Of a stretch of 11,672 nucleotides of DNA, positions 7,752 through 11,672 are shown one piece after another (positions within the stretch are counted from its first letter, which is position 1; each line of letters opens with the position of its first letter). This DNA comes from Perkinsus olseni (taxonomy: Eukaryota; Perkinsozoa; Perkinsida; Perkinsidae): positions 1-11,672 of the forward strand of contig JABANP010000929.1 of the NCBI GenBank assembly GCA_013115135.1, in the 5' to 3' direction. Both the position numbers and the translations under genes were made by a program. The notes under the pieces are model-generated. The model was given only the letters and a program-made list of their open reading frames with translations, was not told where the DNA came from and did no database searches.

Positions 7752-8521
7752 CTAGGGGAGTAAGGAACTGGGCTCATCCGAAGCAGTAGTTGCCAGGACT
7801 TCAAAGGACTCGGAGTCGTCACCATCCACAGCTGAAATCAGATTATTCAATCCCAAAGATGATAGGGTTCGAGAATAACCATCAGCCACAACATTTTTCA
7901 ACACCCGCGATATGATTGAGACTCACATCAATCTTCAGAGTATCTTGCCAGTCTAAGAGGATGTCCCGGACCGTCGCTACCAGCCTCCTCACTGCTAAGC
8001 GCTCCATGCCCTTAACACCCTGACAACCATGCTTAAGCCAGGCGAGACAAGAAGAAGAGTCTAACAAGCATACCACCTTTTTGATCCTTTTATATATATC
8101 GGATCGTACAACAGCGTCGGCAGCAACCAGGGCTACATAGCAAGCAAAATAGTTCTCGCCGATTCACGTGCCAAGCACTACCATGAATCCTAGGGTTCCA
8201 GGGCATGGCAACTGCCCTGAGCTTGATCCCTTTCAAGGTGGTAATGACATAGCCGTAACCTTCGAGACTAGCATCACTGGCCACAACGAGAGTGTGCTCT
8301 AGCTCACCAATGGAAGAGTGTACACAATCCGACGATGCCTCACTATCTTGTTGCAAGCAGCCGACGATACGATTCATAAGCTTCACCTCGGCAGCAATAA
8401 ACTGCAGAGGGACCTTCCATTTGCCGATGGGTTCCACCTTAGAGGCATATCTTGCTAGCAGAGAGCATAGACAGCTTCTTACCGGATGCACATATGGGGG
8501 GTTAGAAGCACGGTATGCCAA
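7752..8521 (-). pseudogene. pol: pol: RNase H domain, frameshifted
   Basis: This degrades the RNA strand of the RNA/DNA hybrid during reverse transcription. Visible signatures in order: VVASDASLEGYGYV (first catalytic Asp at 8273-8275), WHVNRREL (catalytic Glu), CLLDSSSCLAWLKHG (third acid) and NHIAGVE followed, one frame over, by VADGYSR, the usual RNase H end of gypsy elements. Breaks occur at the A/T runs 8146-8149 (one base too many) and 7894-7898 (one base too few). An in-frame TAG (7754-7752) separates it from the integrase frame. Apart from these the domain is of normal order and size. Confidence 0.8.
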
Positions 8522-8694
8522 TGAAAGCCGCTAGCTGACTCCTCGTGAGCGGATCCTTGATAGCAAAGTCACTCACAAACCGCCGCTTCTCCGGTGATTT
8601 GCAAATGCAATGCATCTGAAGGGCACCACAGTGAACACGAAGCAGAACCCCCAGGCATAGTTCCCACTCTGAGAGCATTTTTACTCGAGCAATC

Positions 8695-9330
8695 TCATCG
8701 GCAGAATCTGATAATACTCGAGTTTTTCTCCAGTGGCAACATAAGACCTATGCGATTACCAATCGCACTTAGAATAGGGATGATCTTAGCCGCTTCGTTA
8801 ACCGACGAACATATCTGAATATCGTCATAAAAAAGAAACAGCAGTATATGCCTGAGCCAGCTCAGGCGCATACGCTCAAAGACTCGACGCAGCCACGCCA
8901 CTCCATTTTTCTAGAATGGCAGGGCCGCACAAAAGACCGAACGCCAAACGGCGGCATTTATAGAAACGCCGGTTACATAATATAAAGATAAAGGGTAAAG
9001 TCCATGCCATCACAAGATCTGGATTTATTGGTCTCGTCATTGTCAAGAGCCAATAGTAGCCAGTCGAAACCTATAAAAGGCTCGATGGATATCCATGGAT
9101 ATCAGTACCCGATTAGCAGTACCGAGCTTCAGAGTAGAATCACTCGGACCATCGTTTCTGGTTGAAGACAGCCTATCAGGACCACAGAAATTCACCCGCA
9201 AACCCGTCAGTAAATCAGTAGTAGTCCTACCGCCATAGGAAGCACTATAACTGCCAGTATTAGTGAACTTCTTATTGAGTTGCACTGCATCTATGACAGG
9301 TCTCGTCTTGTGAAGCTTGACGTCTTCTCA
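8695..9330 (-). pseudogene. pol: pol: reverse transcriptase domain, frameshifted
   Basis: RT motifs in order: RPVIDAVQLNKKF (about 9300-9263), SMDIHRAFYRF (catalytic block A Asp, about 9085-9055), AFGLLCGP one frame over (about 8945-8920, the LPFGL.xAP block) and LFYDDIQICS (catalytic pair at 8826-8821). It then continues to GNRIGLMLPLEKN, the family's usual GL.L...K. The active-site box reads FYDD rather than the common Y[AVL]DD. At least three frame changes or stops lie between 9300 and 8900. The stretch 8522-8694 should be RT thumb/connection, but I could not follow it in one frame. Confidence 0.75.
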
Positions 9331-10080
9331 TAGACATCTCCTTCAACTGTAGATGAAGTACTAGAAGTAACTGGAAAGCAGATAACGGTGAGATGCCAGG
9401 GTTCCTTCCGAACCTCACTCTCATCAACCTCCTCCCGACCGTGATCTTCACAGAACTGACTAACAGCTTGGTCATATTGTTGACGCTGAACTTCAGGCAC
9501 ATTTCCGATATATATCATAACCATAATCATAGACTGAAGGAGAAGCAGTCTTGTCATCGGTAAAAGCAACACCAGGGGCACAGGATGAATCAACAGCCAT
9601 CTCACAGCAGTACTTCTGGTCTGGATGATCACGAGCCTCCTTATCATCCAGCTTACGCAACCTCATCAGAAAGCCTTCAGCCGAAGGACCCTTCGTCCAT
9701 TCAGCCGACAGCGTACCCTCTATGACCTCATCTAGTTTATCCCAATCACGGCACCCTCAGGTGGCACCGTCAGCTGCTTCGCAGTTTCATGATTCAAGAG
9801 TAAATCACTCTCTGAGAAGGAGCTTCGGGACAACACCGCATTTCACTACATGAAACCATTGCCCAGCGTAACCAATGCCTCGGCAGTTCGCGTGAACTTG
9901 TGAACCTCACCGCCAATACCAGAGAAAAGTAGGTCTAATGCTTCGAGTGAGCAGATCCATGATGTTCAACGAATCCAGAGGTAATAAAGGTTAAGCTGGC
10001 TACCACTACTCACAGCAGACTCTAACCTTAATGAGGGGCTGGAAGCATTAGGGCGTAGCTTCCCCTCAACTACATTGATG
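9331..10080 (-). pseudogene. Retroelement gag-pol junction with possible protease remnant
   Basis: Coding-like stretches in changing frames include VPEVQRQQYDQAVSQFCEDHG (about 9515-9450) and KEPWHLTVICFPV (about 9400-9360), which precede RT and are probably the linker between protease and RT. At 10010-9987 SSGSQLNL resembles the D[ST]G[AS]xxN box of retroviral aspartic proteases by position and spacing, but the catalytic Asp position reads Ser, and the frame breaks about 15 bases later. The protease assignment is therefore weak. Confidence 0.4.
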
Positions 10081-10082
10081 TT

Positions 10083-11590
10083 AGCGCAAATCAAATCCGC
10101 TGATGACCCGAAACCGATGAGTCGCTAGCAGGGGCACTACCTAACGTGACTGCAACAGTGGCATCATCATGGGTATCACTAGATTCACTATCATGAGGCC
10201 GAAGAGGGTTGCGCTATTAAAATGGTCATCTTCAGGAACATCATTACCGGACCCCGCAGTAACCACAGATGTTGTTGGAGATGTCTTCGTACCCTGAAGC
10301 CTTGGGGATCGACGAGGTCGGATGTGAGCAAACTTACAATTCGCACCATGCTGCGGCTTCCTGTTTCAAAGAAGTCGAAGCAGTACTCTGCTCTTTTTCC
10401 TGGCTTCGATCCGCTACTCTTGTTCCCACCCAACGTGCCCGAAGTAAGATGAACTCGCAGGTGGCGAACGTTGGAGTTGAGGGTGATGACGAACTGCCAG
10501 AGGGTCTTGGACTGAGAATCCTTATCAGGAAGAAAGTAACCCTAGCTTTTCCCACCTCTGACGAAAAAGCATTATTCTTCTGCCCATGCTTCCGGGTAGT
10601 ATCACGACCGTTCTTCGTATCCTTGGACGGAACAGTACCATGAGCAGCAGAACCTGCAGTACCAAGTAACTCGTCCAAAAGTTAACGGACTATACACCTT
10701 GGCCATATCTTCCAAAATCTGGTCGAACTGGTTCAAATCGGTGAGTCTCCATCAAATCTGGGAAGTACTGAGACTTGATTGCTGAATCCCTAAAGAACGG
10801 GAAGCTGTCAGACAGCTGATGAGCTTATCACGTCGCAGACTCCAACCGTCTGAACTACCCAAATCAATATGTAACACTTGAGCAGCCCTGGAGTCGTTCT
10901 TCACTACAAAGCGACTCCAAACAGCTCATTAGGCTCCAAATCAACCCAATGCTTGAGCAAAAGACTACTATCAGCCTCAGCAAAAGTCCTGCTCAAGGCG
11001 TTCATAAACTTCTTTAAGAACATCATGACAGCCTGACAACCAAATCTGAACACCCTTACATCTTTTTCTCAGCTTCTGTATCACCTTCCTCCGGAACATC
11101 AATACCAGTCCACAAGGTAAGAGTTGGGAGATGATTAAAGCATATCTCCTGTAAGGCAGAAGCTTGCTCATCAGGCAGGAACATAAGCTAACACAACAAG
11201 CTTCAAAGGGGATGTAAAGACAGAGAGGTATCCAATACATTAACTACCTTCCTCCAGCACCCCTCCGTCCAATGCTTTTGGGCGAGCGAGATTCAAGCCT
11301 TGCAGAATGCTGAAGGACTCAGCTGCAAAAGCTTGTCATTGGGGCCTCGGAAAGATAACCCTGGAAGTGAACCATAGACGCAGAAGACGTCAGTCCAACC
11401 ATATTCTGGACTGCGAGGAAACATTCTCTAATCGACGAAGTGAACGTTCGCTTAGAGCCTCCGAGGAATCAACGAACTCGTTTTCCTTATCCAACTCCTT
11501 GATAACCGTGTCCTTCAAAGAAAGCAGAAACCTTTTCCTGGACGGTGCACCATCATGGTCAGGCGTTTCTATATCTGGACCAGTAGTCAT
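10083..11590 (-). pseudogene. gag: gag-like gene remnant with CCCH zinc finger
   Basis: The start is the ATG at 11590-11588 just inside the shared terminal repeat. The product begins MTTGPDIETPDHDGAPSRKR and runs 67 residues to a TAG at 11392-11390. Downstream stretches in several frames (about 11240-10977, 10678-10334 and 10433-10191) are coding-like. A basic, Ser/Gly-rich stretch (GGNKSSGSKPGKRAEYC) leads into a zinc finger at 10382-10324 of CCCH type, not the CCHC knuckle usual for nucleocapsid. Gag would coat and package the element RNA. At least four breaks make this copy non-coding as it stands. Confidence 0.65.
10324..10382 (-). other. CCCH-type zinc finger in gag, broken by a 1-nt deletion
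   Basis: The first Cys codon is at 10382-10380, in YCFDFFETGS. The third Cys (10338-10336) and the His (10326-10324) lie in the other frame, in HGANCKFAH. A C-x8-C-x5-C-x3-H finger needs 60 bases from first Cys to His; the sequence has 59, and the second Cys falls exactly at the frame break. CCCH fingers bind RNA, which fits a nucleocapsid role. Confidence 0.65.
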
Positions 11591-11672
11591 TGTGTAACAC
11601 AATAGAGCAGAGTTGGATGTAACAGGAGGGAATAAATACAATACTTAATGATTAACAACAGCAGCCACTCTA
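11558..11672 (-). repeat. 5' LTR/leader copy, partial
   Basis: It matches 5838-5952 over its full visible length (one substitution, two 2-nt indels) and runs off the right edge. It contains the gag ATG at 11590. In element orientation, no primer-binding site starting with TGG directly follows the end of the match at 11558; the nearest TGG is 7 bases further on (about 11551-11549). Confidence 0.75.

Larger units (their letters stand above)
5838..11672 (-). mobile_element. Degenerate Ty3/gypsy-like LTR retrotransposon, right end cut by window
   Basis: The order in minus orientation is LTR/leader (11672-11558), gag with a zinc finger, possible protease, reverse transcriptase, RNase H, integrase, candidate polypurine tract, LTR. 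RT-RNase H-integrase order together with a GPY motif after the integrase core marks the Ty3/gypsy (Metaviridae) type and excludes Ty1/copia. The terminal copies 5838-5952 and 11558-11672 differ by one substitution and two 2-nt indels in 115 bp, so the insertion is not very recent. Frameshifts and stops affect gag and every pol domain. No target-site duplication could be checked because the right flank is off the window. Confidence 0.85.

Noticed and set aside
5838..11672. Ty1/copia element
   Set aside because: The integrase lies after RT and RNase H and carries a GPY motif, so the order is that of Ty3/gypsy.
1..11672. Bacterial or phage origin
   Set aside because: No ribosome-binding sites or operon-style ORFs are seen. 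Genes need GT-AG introns, and the mobile element is a eukaryotic LTR retrotransposon.

Overview
The window reads as nuclear DNA of a eukaryote, most likely a protist. Genes only become continuous when short GT-AG introns (mostly about 30-55 nt) are removed, the genes are tightly packed and there is an LTR retrotransposon. A compact-genome alveolate such as a perkinsid would fit, but that is a guess from style, not from a marker sequence.

Left part (1-5340), host genes. At 1-1160 (+) lies the 3' part of a paraoxonase/arylesterase-like six-bladed beta-propeller gene. Four exons restore a continuous 312-residue product with the family's calcium ligands and histidine pair; its N-terminus is off the window. 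A second, less certain + strand gene (about 1369-1816) ends almost head-on against a multi-exon minus-strand gene (about 3708 down to 1829) that encodes an unrecognised protein with a cysteine-rich stretch. Upstream of that, still on the minus strand, are a 417-residue secreted, charged and histidine-rich protein (5002-3749) carrying four spaced [WY]HPxxH[HS] motifs, and a 93-residue ORF (5322-5041). A good splice donor overlaps the stop codon of the secreted protein, so it and the downstream exons may be one gene.

Middle (5341-5836), no confident gene. It holds a possible three-way-junction hairpin set (5341-5398) and a run of three hairpins, an AATAAA and seven perfect TTGAA repeats (5711-5835). 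The latter resembles the 3' tail of a non-LTR retrotransposon or SINE on the + strand.

Right part (5838-11672), a degenerate Ty3/gypsy-like LTR retrotransposon on the minus strand. From right to left: partial 5' LTR/leader (11558-11672), gag (start at 11590) with a CCCH-type zinc finger, a possible protease, RT with FYDD, RNase H, and an integrase with an HHCC finger, exact DD35E spacing and a GPY motif. An extra C-terminal extension ends at 6065, followed by a candidate polypurine tract and the 3' LTR copy. The two terminal copies differ by three events over 115 bp. The coding region carries many frameshifts, several at homopolymers, and in-frame stops, so this copy is unlikely to be active unless those are sequencing errors.
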